This document shows, in pieces, positions 34,663-43,448 of a stretch of DNA of 64,000 nt. Where the stretch lies: positions 1 through 64,000 of the forward strand of contig DOTG01000016.1 in assembly GCA_003512955.1 (NCBI GenBank). The letters are read 5' to 3'. How positions within the stretch are numbered: position 1 is the first letter of the stretch; every line of letters begins with the position of its first letter. The notes beneath the pieces were generated by a model. It was not told where the DNA came from, did no database searches, and saw nothing but the letters and a program-made list of their open reading frames with translations. A program made the translations under genes and the position numbers. This DNA is from Marinilabiliales bacterium (GTDB lineage Bacteria; Bacteroidota; Bacteroidia; Bacteroidales; SZUA-534).

Positions 34663-36189
34663 GTGCAGGAAAAAATCCTAATTCTTGATTTTGGCTCTCA
34701 ATATACACAACTGATTGCCCGAAGGGTTCGCGAGTTAAATGTATATTGCGAGATTCATCCCTACAACCATTTTGAAATTGATGCCACTACCAAAGGAGTC
34801 ATCCTTTCGGGAAGTCCCTTTTCGGTCCGCGATAGCAATGCTTTAGTTCCAGATTTATCGGAAATTAAAGGTAAATTACCTTTATTGGGGGTTTGTTACG
34901 GGGCCCAGTTTTTAGCACATAATTTTGGCGGCGAGGTGTTGCCATCGGCGCACCGTGAATATGGCCGGGCAAATCTTCAGTATGTCGATACTTCCAATGC
35001 GCTGTTTAAAGGTGTTAGTCTTAATTCCCAGGTGTGGATGAGCCACGGTGATACCATTGCCCGGATTCCGGATACTTACACAATTATTGCCAGCACAGCC
35101 GATGTGAAAGTGGGGGCCTATAAAATTGAAAACGAAACTACTTTTGGTATCCAGTTTCATCCTGAGGTTTATCACAGCACCGAAGGCATGACCATGCTCA
35201 AAAATTTCGTGATAGATGTTTGTGGCTGTAAACAAAACTGGACTCCCGATTCATTTGTGGAATCGGCTATTGCAAATTTAAAGCAGAAATTAGGAAACGA
35301 TAAAGTGGTTCTTGGCCTTTCTGGTGGCGTAGATTCGTCGGTTGCTGCTGTTTTGCTCCATAAAGCGATTGGTAAAAACCTGACTTGCATTTTTGTCGAT
35401 AATGGACTGTTGCGGAAAAACGAGTTTCACCAAGTGCTCGAGTCATATCAGCACATGGGTTTAAATGTGATTGGTGTGGATGCTTCGGAACTTTTTTATA
35501 ACGGTTTAGCGGGTATTACCGAACCCGAAGCCAAGCGTAAAAGCATTGGCAAAAACTTTATTGAGGTGTTTGATAAAGAAGCCCATAAGATTCAAGATGT
35601 GAAATGGTTGGCTCAAGGAACTATTTACCCCGATGTGATTGAATCGGTTTCGGTTAAAGGGCCCTCGGCAACCATCAAATCGCACCACAATGTGGGCGGC
35701 TTGCCCGAGAAGATGCACCTGAAAGTAGTGGAACCCTTGAACTTGTTGTTTAAAGATGAAGTGCGCCGCGTGGGGAAAAGCCTGGGGATTGTTCCAAACA
35801 TTTTAGGCAGGCACCCTTTCCCGGGGCCAGGTTTAGCCATCCGGATTTTGGGCGAGATTACCCCTGAACGTGTCAGAATTCTACAGGAAGCTGATGATAT
35901 CTATATTTCGGCAATGAAAGAGGATGGCTTGTATGATAAAGTGTGGCAGGCTGGTGCCATTTTGCTGAATGCCAATTCGGTGGGTGTAATGGGCGATGAA
36001 CGCACCTATGAAAATGTACTGGCATTGCGTGCCGTAGCTTCTACCGATGGGATGACTGCTGATTGGGTGCATCTACCTTATGAATTTTTGGCAAAGGTTT
36101 CGAATAAAATTATCAATCAGGTTAAAGGTATCAACAGGGTTGTGTATGATATTAGTTCCAAACCACCTGCAACTATTGAATGGGAATAG
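34663..36189 (+). CDS. guaA: GMP synthase (glutamine-hydrolysing)
   Basis: Amidates XMP to GMP with ATP and glutamine, in cytoplasmic purine synthesis. The class I glutaminase domain has its nucleophile Cys in LLGVCYGAQF (residue 78 from this start) and the His/Glu of QFHPEVYHS. The ATP pyrophosphatase P-loop is LGLSGGVDSSVAA. The C-terminal dimerisation domain contains the HNVGGLPEKM and RHPFPGPGLAIR motifs and ends in PPATIEWE, the standard GuaA end. The length of 508 residues from GTG fits the family. An in-frame TTG 42 bp upstream would add 14 residues but overlaps the -7 promoter box. It is followed by the second REP-like repeat and a bidirectional terminator. Confidence 0.95.
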   Translation: MQEKILILDFGSQYTQLIARRVRELNVYCEIHPYNHFEIDATTKGVILSGSPFSVRDSNALVPDLSEIKGKLPLLGVCYGAQFLAHNFGGEVLPSAHREYGRANLQYVDTSNALFKGVSLNSQVWMSHGDTIARIPDTYTIIASTADVKVGAYKIENETTFGIQFHPEVYHSTEGMTMLKNFVIDVCGCKQNWTPDSFVESAIANLKQKLGNDKVVLGLSGGVDSSVAAVLLHKAIGKNLTCIFVDNGLLRKNEFHQVLESYQHMGLNVIGVDASELFYNGLAGITEPEAKRKSIGKNFIEVFDKEAHKIQDVKWLAQGTIYPDVIESVSVKGPSATIKSHHNVGGLPEKMHLKVVEPLNLLFKDEVRRVGKSLGIVPNILGRHPFPGPGLAIRILGEITPERVRILQEADDIYISAMKEDGLYDKVWQAGAILLNANSVGVMGDERTYENVLALRAVASTDGMTADWVHLPYEFLAKVSNKIINQVKGINRVVYDISSKPPATIEWE

Positions 36190-36207
36190 ATTTATTATTC
36201 AAATATT

Positions 36208-36326
36208 GCCTAAAATCTGCAAGTCATCTGGGAAACCGTTGAAAAAGTCACGGGGTGACTCAATTTGACACAAAGAAGGCAAACAATTGTTATTCAATGA
36301 GTCACCCCGTGACTCATGGAAATAAG
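36208..36326 (+). repeat. REP/BIME-like intergenic repeat, copy 2
   Basis: Second copy of the element at 8414-8524. The palindromes are AGTCAC-GGG-GTGACT (36246-36260) and GAGTCAC-CCC-GTGACTC (36299-36315), in opposite orientation. It begins 19 bp after the guaA stop codon, as copy 1 follows the histidine kinase. Relative to copy 1 it has a few substitutions and small indels outside the stems; the second palindrome has a longer 7-bp stem here. Confidence 0.75.
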
Positions 36327-36341
36327 ATATTACAAAAATAC

Positions 36342-36385
36342 AAAAGCCGATGATGCTCAAGAAATAAGCATTAACGGCTTTTTTT
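36342..36385. terminator. Bidirectional terminator between guaA and the convergent gene
   Basis: Stem AAAAGCCG / CGGCTTTT continued by TGATGC / GCATTA (one G-T pair) with an 11-nt loop and a T7 tail. It lies 12 bp beyond the stop of the minus-strand gene. Confidence 0.65.
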
Positions 36386-36397
36386 CATGAAGGAAAA

Positions 36398-39058
36398 CTA
36401 AAACTTATTATTTTTCCATTCTAACAGATAAGCTTTCTTTAAATGATTGTACCATTTATCGGAATGGGTGTAATCCAATACTTTGAGCTTAGGTTCCAAA
36501 TCCCGGTTTTTTTCTAAATCTGCTTGGGCAAGTTTGGTACCTAAAGCCTCCTGACTGAGTTTCGACCATCCGGAGTTATATTCCCTGTGGCGGAGTTCAT
36601 TTAAAAGGTCCAAGGAAAAATTCAAATCCCCTAAATTTGTAAAATAGGTAACCCCATAATCAATAAACAACCCAATGGAGTGGCTCTTCACATAAACTTC
36701 TATAGGTTGGTGAACAATGCCAAACTTTTCCGGGCAGGAATCGGTAAAAAATTTTGTAAGCGATTGATAGGCCTCCAAGGCATCGTGATACTCTTTTTCA
36801 TCAATGTACTGGTTAATCTTTGCCATCTCTTTTTGATAATGCGAAATGGGCTGAATGGTTTTTTGCAATTCCAACATTTCCGAAACATCCATACCGCAAT
36901 CCGGATTTCCTTTGGCTAAGATCGTAGCTTTTTCCAAAGCCTGGTTGGCAAAGATATATTCCCTTTTTTCGGTGAATTTTTTACAGGCCAAAACCTGAAC
37001 ATTGAACTCGTGGGTGAGTTGGGCACATTTTCCCTGGCTTAGTTTTTGGTTAAGGGATTCCATGGCTTTGGCAACTTCGGCATCCTTGGTTATGGAGTGT
37101 TGATTGGCCAACTGCTGGGCTTGGGCTAATTTCTGTTGTGCCTGGTTCAGGTTCATGGCATCAATAAACGATTCGCTTTGGATGCAAAGAATAAGTACCA
37201 GATTTTTTGCACTTTGAGTAGTCTTTTCATCCAGTTCAGTGTTTTTTAAAACAGGCAGTTCACTTTCAATTACTTTTGCTTCCTGATAAAAGGCCAAAGC
37301 CTCCCTCATTTGGTTTTGACGGTAAGCTTGGTCGCCCGACTTAATTAAATCGGTGTATTTTAATTGTTTGGCATCTAAATATAATGTATCTGACAATCCG
37401 TCTTTTGGTAAGTTGTGTTGAAGTTTCACCTTTTGAGCTAATTCTAATAAGGTTAAGGCCGAATCTGCCAATTGGTCATCTATGGCCGAGCGTGTTTCAG
37501 CCAGCAGGTGCGAATAATAGGCCTGATTTGCTTGTTTTATCAGTTCGTCGAGGGTGACATCGCAAGGTACAGCTTCGTAATTGTGGCAAATGACCGATGC
37601 CTGGTTTAAGGCAAAGGAACAGGTATCGAACTGTTTGTTTTCCATGGCTATTTTCCCTTTATCGAGCCATTGGCTGTATAGATTTTTGAGAAGAACTACC
37701 TCTTTGTCAGCTTTCTGAATGTATTGCGAATTTGTTTGCCTAAACCCCATCAGGGAATCAATCTGATGTTGGGCTGCCAAAAGCTCACCATTTTGGAGTT
37801 GCCGTTCTGTTTTTTCTACCATCTGGTTATAAAAGGTCTCAAGCAGTTGCTTGTTTATTTGTTCAAACTCGCTGAAAACCTCGATGCCCGGTATTTCTTT
37901 GGAATATTTTTTACACTGCTCAAATAGGGTAACTGCAGGTGTATAATCTTTGGCTTCAATCAAACGGTTGATGGAATCAAGGTAAACATAGACGACCGAT
38001 TCTGCCAGTTTTACTGCTTTGTAGCGCGTATCGGTATCAGGTTTCAAATTGTTCAGGACCTTTTTGCAACTATCAATAGCGGGTTTGTATTTTTTTTGTG
38101 CAAAATCAAACTGCGCCAGTTCAATATAGGGTGGGGCATAGGTGCCTTTACTTTGTATGGATTTAATAAAATACTCATTGGCTTTGATGGGTTGGTTCCA
38201 TTTCATCCAATCCAAACCCTTTTTATAATAAGTAATGTGCATGTTGTCGCGGGCAAATTCCAGTTCTTTTTTTATGGCTTTGTTTTGTTCTTCGCTTCTA
38301 CCTAAATGCGATACAAATTTTACCGGATCGTTGGCATCCAAATCCAATTTACTGGGGAAGCGCATGAATTTGAACTGGTTAATGGTTTTTTGGTTGTTCA
38401 GCGTCTGCTGGAAATAGGTTTCCAACATTTCCAGCGTGTCAGCTTTTATTAAACTCAATTCCTGCTCCATCAGATTTAACCGGGCATCGGCATTGTAGTA
38501 GGCATCTACGGTTCCCATAAATTCGTCCAGTTTTTTTACATCGCTTAAATCAAATCCGAGGGATAATTCCGACAGGTAAAGTTTGTAAGTTGAATCGCTG
38601 TAACTATCAGGGATATTGCTTTTAAAAAGATACGCGCCGTTTTTAAACTTTTCTTTTTCTGCCCGTTTAGTTTCCAATACCCGGCCTTCAACAGTTTCCC
38701 AAACATAGGTGTAGGAAATTAAACTGGGAATTAAATAGCTGTTAATGGGAAAGTTCAGGTAATTAATAACATCAGGATGGACAAAATTGCCAACAGCAAC
38801 AGACAATTGCAGGCTCTGATTGTTTTTTACAATTTTCCGGTGTTCTTTAATGGTGTATGTCAATTTGGTTTGTTGCATTGGGGTAGCCATTGCCCTCGAA
38901 ACCAATTCAAGCATCTGGTTGTTGGCTGCATCGTCCGCATTTTTCGATGGATGGATACTTACCTTCTTTTCGATACCCTCTTCCAATAAAGTGCTGGTTT
39001 GAGTGAACGAGAATAGCGGGATACAAATAAATATTGCTATGGCCAGTGGTTTAAACAT
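36398..39058 (-). CDS. Exported helical repeat protein, 886 aa, function unknown
   Basis: No named family recognised. A signal peptide (MFKPLAIAIFICIPLFSFTQ) leads into an N-terminal ~230-residue part with mixed structure. The rest, to the C-terminus, is almost entirely helical with TPR-like pairs (for example KKYKPAIDSCKKVLNNLKPD, QKLAQAQQLANQHS and EYHDALEAYQSLTKFF). Many modules carry the A/G-x-x-x-L-x-x-A pattern of degenerate TPRs. No T9SS sorting domain or lipoprotein Cys is present, so a periplasmic location is likely. The gene is monocistronic, convergent with guaA and divergent from the citrate lyase fusion gene, with which it shares a 223-bp gap. A scaffolding or assembly role would be a guess. 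Confidence 0.8.
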   Translation of the reverse strand: MFKPLAIAIFICIPLFSFTQTSTLLEEGIEKKVSIHPSKNADDAANNQMLELVSRAMATPMQQTKLTYTIKEHRKIVKNNQSLQLSVAVGNFVHPDVINYLNFPINSYLIPSLISYTYVWETVEGRVLETKRAEKEKFKNGAYLFKSNIPDSYSDSTYKLYLSELSLGFDLSDVKKLDEFMGTVDAYYNADARLNLMEQELSLIKADTLEMLETYFQQTLNNQKTINQFKFMRFPSKLDLDANDPVKFVSHLGRSEEQNKAIKKELEFARDNMHITYYKKGLDWMKWNQPIKANEYFIKSIQSKGTYAPPYIELAQFDFAQKKYKPAIDSCKKVLNNLKPDTDTRYKAVKLAESVVYVYLDSINRLIEAKDYTPAVTLFEQCKKYSKEIPGIEVFSEFEQINKQLLETFYNQMVEKTERQLQNGELLAAQHQIDSLMGFRQTNSQYIQKADKEVVLLKNLYSQWLDKGKIAMENKQFDTCSFALNQASVICHNYEAVPCDVTLDELIKQANQAYYSHLLAETRSAIDDQLADSALTLLELAQKVKLQHNLPKDGLSDTLYLDAKQLKYTDLIKSGDQAYRQNQMREALAFYQEAKVIESELPVLKNTELDEKTTQSAKNLVLILCIQSESFIDAMNLNQAQQKLAQAQQLANQHSITKDAEVAKAMESLNQKLSQGKCAQLTHEFNVQVLACKKFTEKREYIFANQALEKATILAKGNPDCGMDVSEMLELQKTIQPISHYQKEMAKINQYIDEKEYHDALEAYQSLTKFFTDSCPEKFGIVHQPIEVYVKSHSIGLFIDYGVTYFTNLGDLNFSLDLLNELRHREYNSGWSKLSQEALGTKLAQADLEKNRDLEPKLKVLDYTHSDKWYNHLKKAYLLEWKNNKF

Positions 39059-39281
39059 TGCGTGGTATTTTAAAGTTTTTACGAAGGTAACCTAATTGTT
39101 CCGATGGTTTTTATTGAGTTCAATGAAGTAATTAACGAAGTTTTTAACAAATGGGGACAGGTTTTTCAGATCATTAATGAGTTTGATTCTTGCTGTTTAA
39201 AAACACGGGCTTGGGATTATGAATTTTCAGTGGGCTTTGTGATATTTGGTAAGCTTGATTTTCAACTTAAATTTTACACTC

Positions 39282-40520
39282 ATGGGTGAAATAAAATTTG
39301 CTACAGCAGGTAATTCCGGGCCAAAAGTGAGGTCCGATTGTTTTGTACAGATCGAACTTTTAGATATTGGCGGGATACAACTGGATTTAAAAAGCAAAGT
39401 CTCCAGTTTGTATGGGGCATCCATTAAAACATTGGTTAACGATGTCTTTTCATTTTATGGGATTGCACACGCCCGCGTGGAACTGGTTGATAAAGGAGCC
39501 CTTCCGTGGGTTATTTCGGCACGGATGGAGGCTGCCATTAAGCAATTGATGCCCACTGAAAAAGAATATCTGCCTGATTTTTTACCTGAAAATAAATACC
39601 TTACTCAAAAAGAGCGGTTCCGTTTTTCACGGTTATACCTTCCGGGAAATACTCCCAGCATGTTTTTAAATGCCGGATTGCACGGACCTGATGGAATCAT
39701 CCTGGATTTGGAAGATGCCGTGGCTCCATCAAAAAAGGATGAAGCCAGGATATTGGTACGAAACGCTTTGCGGGCATGTAATTTTTATGGTACCGAACGG
39801 ATGGTACGCATCAACCAAGGGGAGCGTGGCATTGAGGATTTGAAGATGGTCATTCCGCATAATGTGCATGTGGTTTTGGTTCCTAAAATTGAGTCTGCCG
39901 ACTACATCCATCAGGTGGTTGAAACCATTGAAACGGTTCGGAAAAAACACAAATTGGAATATCCTGTATTTTTGATGCCTATTGTGGAAAGTGCTTTAGG
40001 AGTTGAAATGGCTTATGAAATTGCCAAATCGTCGCCCAATATTGTTGCTTTGGCCATTGGTTTGGAAGATTATACGGCCGATTTAGGCGTCCGCCGGACA
40101 TTGGCAGGCAGTGAATCGCTTTATGCCCGCACACGTTTAGTAAATGCCTGTCATGCGGTTAAAATTCAACCGATTGATTCCGTTTTTTCCGATGTGGGCG
40201 ACATGGAAGGGCTTTTGGCAAATGTAAAAGCCAGTAAATCGTTGGGCTTTGAGGGAATGGGTTGCATCCATCCACGTCAGGTACCTGTGATAAAACAAGG
40301 ATTTGCACCCGAACCCGAAGATATTGAAAAGGCAAAAAAAATTGTCTTTGCGGCTCAAAAAGCAGATGAACAAGGCTTGGGGGTGGTTTCGTTAGGGACA
40401 AAGATGATTGATCCGCCAGTAGTAAAACGCCACATGAAGAATATTGACCTAGCATTAAGGCTGGGACTGCTGCAAGAGGGTTGGGAAGCTGGAATGGAAG
40501 TAGAAACCAAAGGGGAATAA
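39282..40520 (+). CDS. Citrate lyase acyl-carrier (gamma) and beta subunit fusion, CitD-CitE
   Basis: Two citrate lyase subunits in one 412-residue chain. Residues 1 to about 95 match CitD, the acyl carrier that bears the phosphoribosyl-dephospho-CoA group. S18 in KVRSDCFVQI aligns with the modified serine of the CitD TLESGD motif, and VDKGALPWVISARMEAA matches the CitD C-terminal half. From about residue 115 the chain is CitE (HpcH/HpaI fold, cleaves citryl-ACP to oxaloacetate): RFRFSRLYLPGN, the DLEDAVAPSKKDEAR metal-site segment, LVPKIES, IVESALGVEMAYEIA and GLEDYTADLGVRR. The ATG at 39282 was chosen because CitD begins there; an in-frame codon at 39246 adds 12 hydrophobic residues without a homologous counterpart. 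The transferase subunit CitF is encoded 33 kb away, and no citC, citX or citG is adjacent. Confidence 0.88.
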   Translation: MGEIKFATAGNSGPKVRSDCFVQIELLDIGGIQLDLKSKVSSLYGASIKTLVNDVFSFYGIAHARVELVDKGALPWVISARMEAAIKQLMPTEKEYLPDFLPENKYLTQKERFRFSRLYLPGNTPSMFLNAGLHGPDGIILDLEDAVAPSKKDEARILVRNALRACNFYGTERMVRINQGERGIEDLKMVIPHNVHVVLVPKIESADYIHQVVETIETVRKKHKLEYPVFLMPIVESALGVEMAYEIAKSSPNIVALAIGLEDYTADLGVRRTLAGSESLYARTRLVNACHAVKIQPIDSVFSDVGDMEGLLANVKASKSLGFEGMGCIHPRQVPVIKQGFAPEPEDIEKAKKIVFAAQKADEQGLGVVSLGTKMIDPPVVKRHMKNIDLALRLGLLQEGWEAGMEVETKGE

Positions 40521-40540
40521 AATGTACAAGATATAAAATG

Positions 40541-40572
40541 AAAAAAGCCCGGATTTTGATTCCGGGCTTTTC
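40541..40572. terminator. Bidirectional terminator between citDE and the Ig-repeat gene
   Basis: Strong hairpin AAAAAGCCCGGA / TCCGGGCTTTT with a 7-nt loop, 21 bp after the citDE stop and 13 bp from the convergent stop codon. Confidence 0.75.
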
Positions 40573-40584
40573 TATAAATGAACA

Positions 40585-43281
40585 TCAATTCTTGATTACT
40601 TTAAAAGTATCCGAGAACTTATCCATATAATTAACCTTTATGAGAAAAATCCCTTTTTTCTTGTTATCTAACGAGAATATATTGTTTTTATCAATCACAG
40701 ATGCATAAACCCATAGTTTTCCGGTAGCATCATATATTTCGATAGATTTTACATTCTCAGGATGGTTCAATTCAATATGTAGGTCGGTTTCTACAGGGTT
40801 TGGAAATATATTTATACCAATATTCCTGGTTTGATCTACTCCCACAACTACATACGGAGCCGATAATCTCAAACATTCTGCTGGGTTTGATACCTCTACG
40901 GTGTAGGAACCGGGTTTTAATTCATTTTTGTAAAGGACCCATGGAATTTCTATAGTATCCATATCAATGGGGTTATTGTTGAAGTACCATTGATAAGAGT
41001 AGAACCCCAATTCAGGCATAGCATAAATTACCGTATCATTTTCCAGGATTTCAGCATCTTGCATTATTTTTACATAAGGGCCAACTCCTGAGGAATGGGG
41101 AATATTTGGGCAATATTCAGGATAACAAGTGATAGTCCATTCACCTTCTTTTTTCGCATAAATGGAATCGGTATTTGAATTGGGCTCCAATATTCCATCG
41201 CAATACCATTCCATCCTCGACCAAGTTCCCTGGAATGCCAAGTGGATGAGTGTTGAGTCACCGTTTTCGCATAATTCACTGTTGTTGTATGATGCTATGG
41301 CAGGCGACTGGAAGATCCACCCATCAATAGTTTTGTATTCTGAAATACCTGTACAAACTTTATCACCTTCCATCATGGAGTCAACCCTTACTTTATAATG
41401 CAACTTATCGTTCTCAACGCCATTAATAAAAGTATAAGTGGCGGAAGTCTGTCCTTCAATTTCTTCCCAATCGTCGGTACTGGAACTAGGATCGAAAAGT
41501 TTACCTACCCATTGAATGTTTTTATAGTTGCCGGCATTGTTCAAATTCAGATGAACCGTATCATATTTACAGAAAATCAAGTGGTTTGGATTTTGTCCGT
41601 ATTGATGCCCTTCGGGTTCAACTCCAAAGCTTGGCGATACCCGATAGGAAACCACTGCCGGATATTCACTTTTTACAGGAGCCGTAGTTTCACATAGTAA
41701 GGAGGATATCAATACATCATAATTCCCGGCTTCGGTGGCTTGATAATCTTTTTGGTCGGCTCCTTCAATAGCCACACCGTTCAAATACCATTGGAATGAG
41801 ACATCTTCGGAATAAATTGAAAGATTGATGGTATCACCCAGGCATAGCAAACCTTCATAAGGATCCATCGAGATATTTGGAGGGTAAAGTTTAAAAGGTT
41901 CAATGATTTTACTTCCCGAAATATCATCACAGCTATTGAATGAACATGATACCCAATAATGCCTTGCCTCTCCGGGGACATTAATCTCAAATACCGAATC
42001 GGTGGCATTTGCAATTTCAATGGCTTCATCAAAGTTGTTTATGTCGTTAAAATACCATTGATAGGAATCGTATCCGCCAACCTCGCCATTAGCTCCTTTG
42101 GTTACCTGTAAAACAACTTTTCCATCAGGACAAGGCTTGTCATTATTTTTTATGCTGATGTAGGGTTGTGTATTAAATTCCAAGGTAATGGGTTCCGATT
42201 CAAAAACCGTGTTGGGATCCGCCACTGTAGTTACTTTTACAGTGTAATTTCCTGTTCCAAATTGATAATCGGAATTGACAAGAAGGGTGGGTTTGGTCTC
42301 GTTCCAGATTTGGGAACCGTTTTTATACCATTGGTAACTGGCATAAGCCTGATTTTTAAGTTCCAAAGTTACCGATTGGTTACGGCATAAGAACTGTTGC
42401 GAGGGAACAGTAATTTCAGGTAGGGAATAGATGGAATCGTTGACCAATATCTTATCTGAGGTGGTGTGGCATCCTCCGGAGGTAATTACTGAAAGGGCAT
42501 AATATTTATCAAAATCAGTAATGGTAGCGTTGTATTTGTTGGTTGTCTGGCCATCAATAGCTTCCATCTCAACTATCGTGCTTGAAGCCTGATACCATTG
42601 GTAACTGGTGTATTCCAATGAAGTTTGGAGCACCAACCGGTTGAGATCTGGTTTGAAAGTACCCGTAACGTCAGGTTTAATATAATGAAAACCAGTCGGT
42701 TGGCTTGGATAATAAATACCGGAACATTGAGTAGGGTTTGTAAGCGCTATTACCTGATAAGTTCCAGAATCCGCAATCTCCAAGCTTTCCGAGGTCTGGT
42801 TTTCAACAAGTGCGGTATTATGAAACCACTGATAGTTTCCATCCCCTAAATCGCCGGGAGTAACAGAAAGCACCAGAGACGTTCCTTCACAGAATAAAGT
42901 ATCGGAATAGTTGATAGTCGGAATCTGCCCTTTCAATTGCAGATGAAATACCTGCGAGGTAACAGTGTTCCAACCTTCGGTAACGTTCACCCAAAAAAAG
43001 GCATCGCCTTCTATTCCCAATTTGAAGGTATTTATCGACATCCCAACCATTTCCCATTTTTCAGAATTGCTCCAATTCACAAAGTCAGGTTCTTCGGTGC
43101 ATTTGTACCAGCTTGAAAAGCCCCACCCATCATATTCGAGCGTAAAAGTAACCGAGTCGCCATAACAGAAAGCTAATGGGTCGGGTAGGGGATTTGGGTC
43201 GGTAATACCAAACTCAAAAACTTGAGCTTGTGTTGAAACTGCAAAAAGCAGTACGAAAAATGAAGTCAAAATTTTACTCAT
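40585..43281 (-). CDS. Secreted Ig-like repeat protein with T9SS sorting domain, 898 aa
   Basis: Secreted or surface protein of unknown binding target. The signal peptide spans residues 1-20 (MSKILTSFFVLLFAVSTQAQ). About nine Ig-like modules follow, each with a YQWYxNG-type strand: DGNYQWFHN, YTSYQWYQA, YASYQWYKNG, YDSYQWYFN, VSFQWYLNG and others. Conserved Cys and DSG-type turns (SGTYQVIAL, AGNYDVLIS) mark the ends of modules. The last ~80 residues form a type A T9SS sorting domain (NIFPNPVETDLHIELNHP ... DKFSDTFKVIKN). No catalytic motif was seen, so adhesion is likely. It lies 167 bp downstream of the TPR/HTH regulator on the same strand, with no terminator noticed between them. Confidence 0.9.
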   Translation of the reverse strand: MSKILTSFFVLLFAVSTQAQVFEFGITDPNPLPDPLAFCYGDSVTFTLEYDGWGFSSWYKCTEEPDFVNWSNSEKWEMVGMSINTFKLGIEGDAFFWVNVTEGWNTVTSQVFHLQLKGQIPTINYSDTLFCEGTSLVLSVTPGDLGDGNYQWFHNTALVENQTSESLEIADSGTYQVIALTNPTQCSGIYYPSQPTGFHYIKPDVTGTFKPDLNRLVLQTSLEYTSYQWYQASSTIVEMEAIDGQTTNKYNATITDFDKYYALSVITSGGCHTTSDKILVNDSIYSLPEITVPSQQFLCRNQSVTLELKNQAYASYQWYKNGSQIWNETKPTLLVNSDYQFGTGNYTVKVTTVADPNTVFESEPITLEFNTQPYISIKNNDKPCPDGKVVLQVTKGANGEVGGYDSYQWYFNDINNFDEAIEIANATDSVFEINVPGEARHYWVSCSFNSCDDISGSKIIEPFKLYPPNISMDPYEGLLCLGDTINLSIYSEDVSFQWYLNGVAIEGADQKDYQATEAGNYDVLISSLLCETTAPVKSEYPAVVSYRVSPSFGVEPEGHQYGQNPNHLIFCKYDTVHLNLNNAGNYKNIQWVGKLFDPSSSTDDWEEIEGQTSATYTFINGVENDKLHYKVRVDSMMEGDKVCTGISEYKTIDGWIFQSPAIASYNNSELCENGDSTLIHLAFQGTWSRMEWYCDGILEPNSNTDSIYAKKEGEWTITCYPEYCPNIPHSSGVGPYVKIMQDAEILENDTVIYAMPELGFYSYQWYFNNNPIDMDTIEIPWVLYKNELKPGSYTVEVSNPAECLRLSAPYVVVGVDQTRNIGINIFPNPVETDLHIELNHPENVKSIEIYDATGKLWVYASVIDKNNIFSLDNKKKGIFLIKVNYMDKFSDTFKVIKN

Positions 43282-43448
43282 GGTAGTATGTTTTAGTAAG
43301 TTTTAAATCGGGAGGCAATTTTGTATTTAAATCTTAGATGCTCAAATATTGACCGTGACATTGTGTGACATCAAACCGGATATCCTGTGACCGATGTTTC
43401 TGGTGTGTCATAAGCGGTAAAGGAAATAGTGAAAAAGGAAGCAACCAC

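Noticed and set aside
39104..39289. 61-codon frame in the gap before citDE
   Set aside because: It overlaps the citDE start in another frame and has no domain or start signal.
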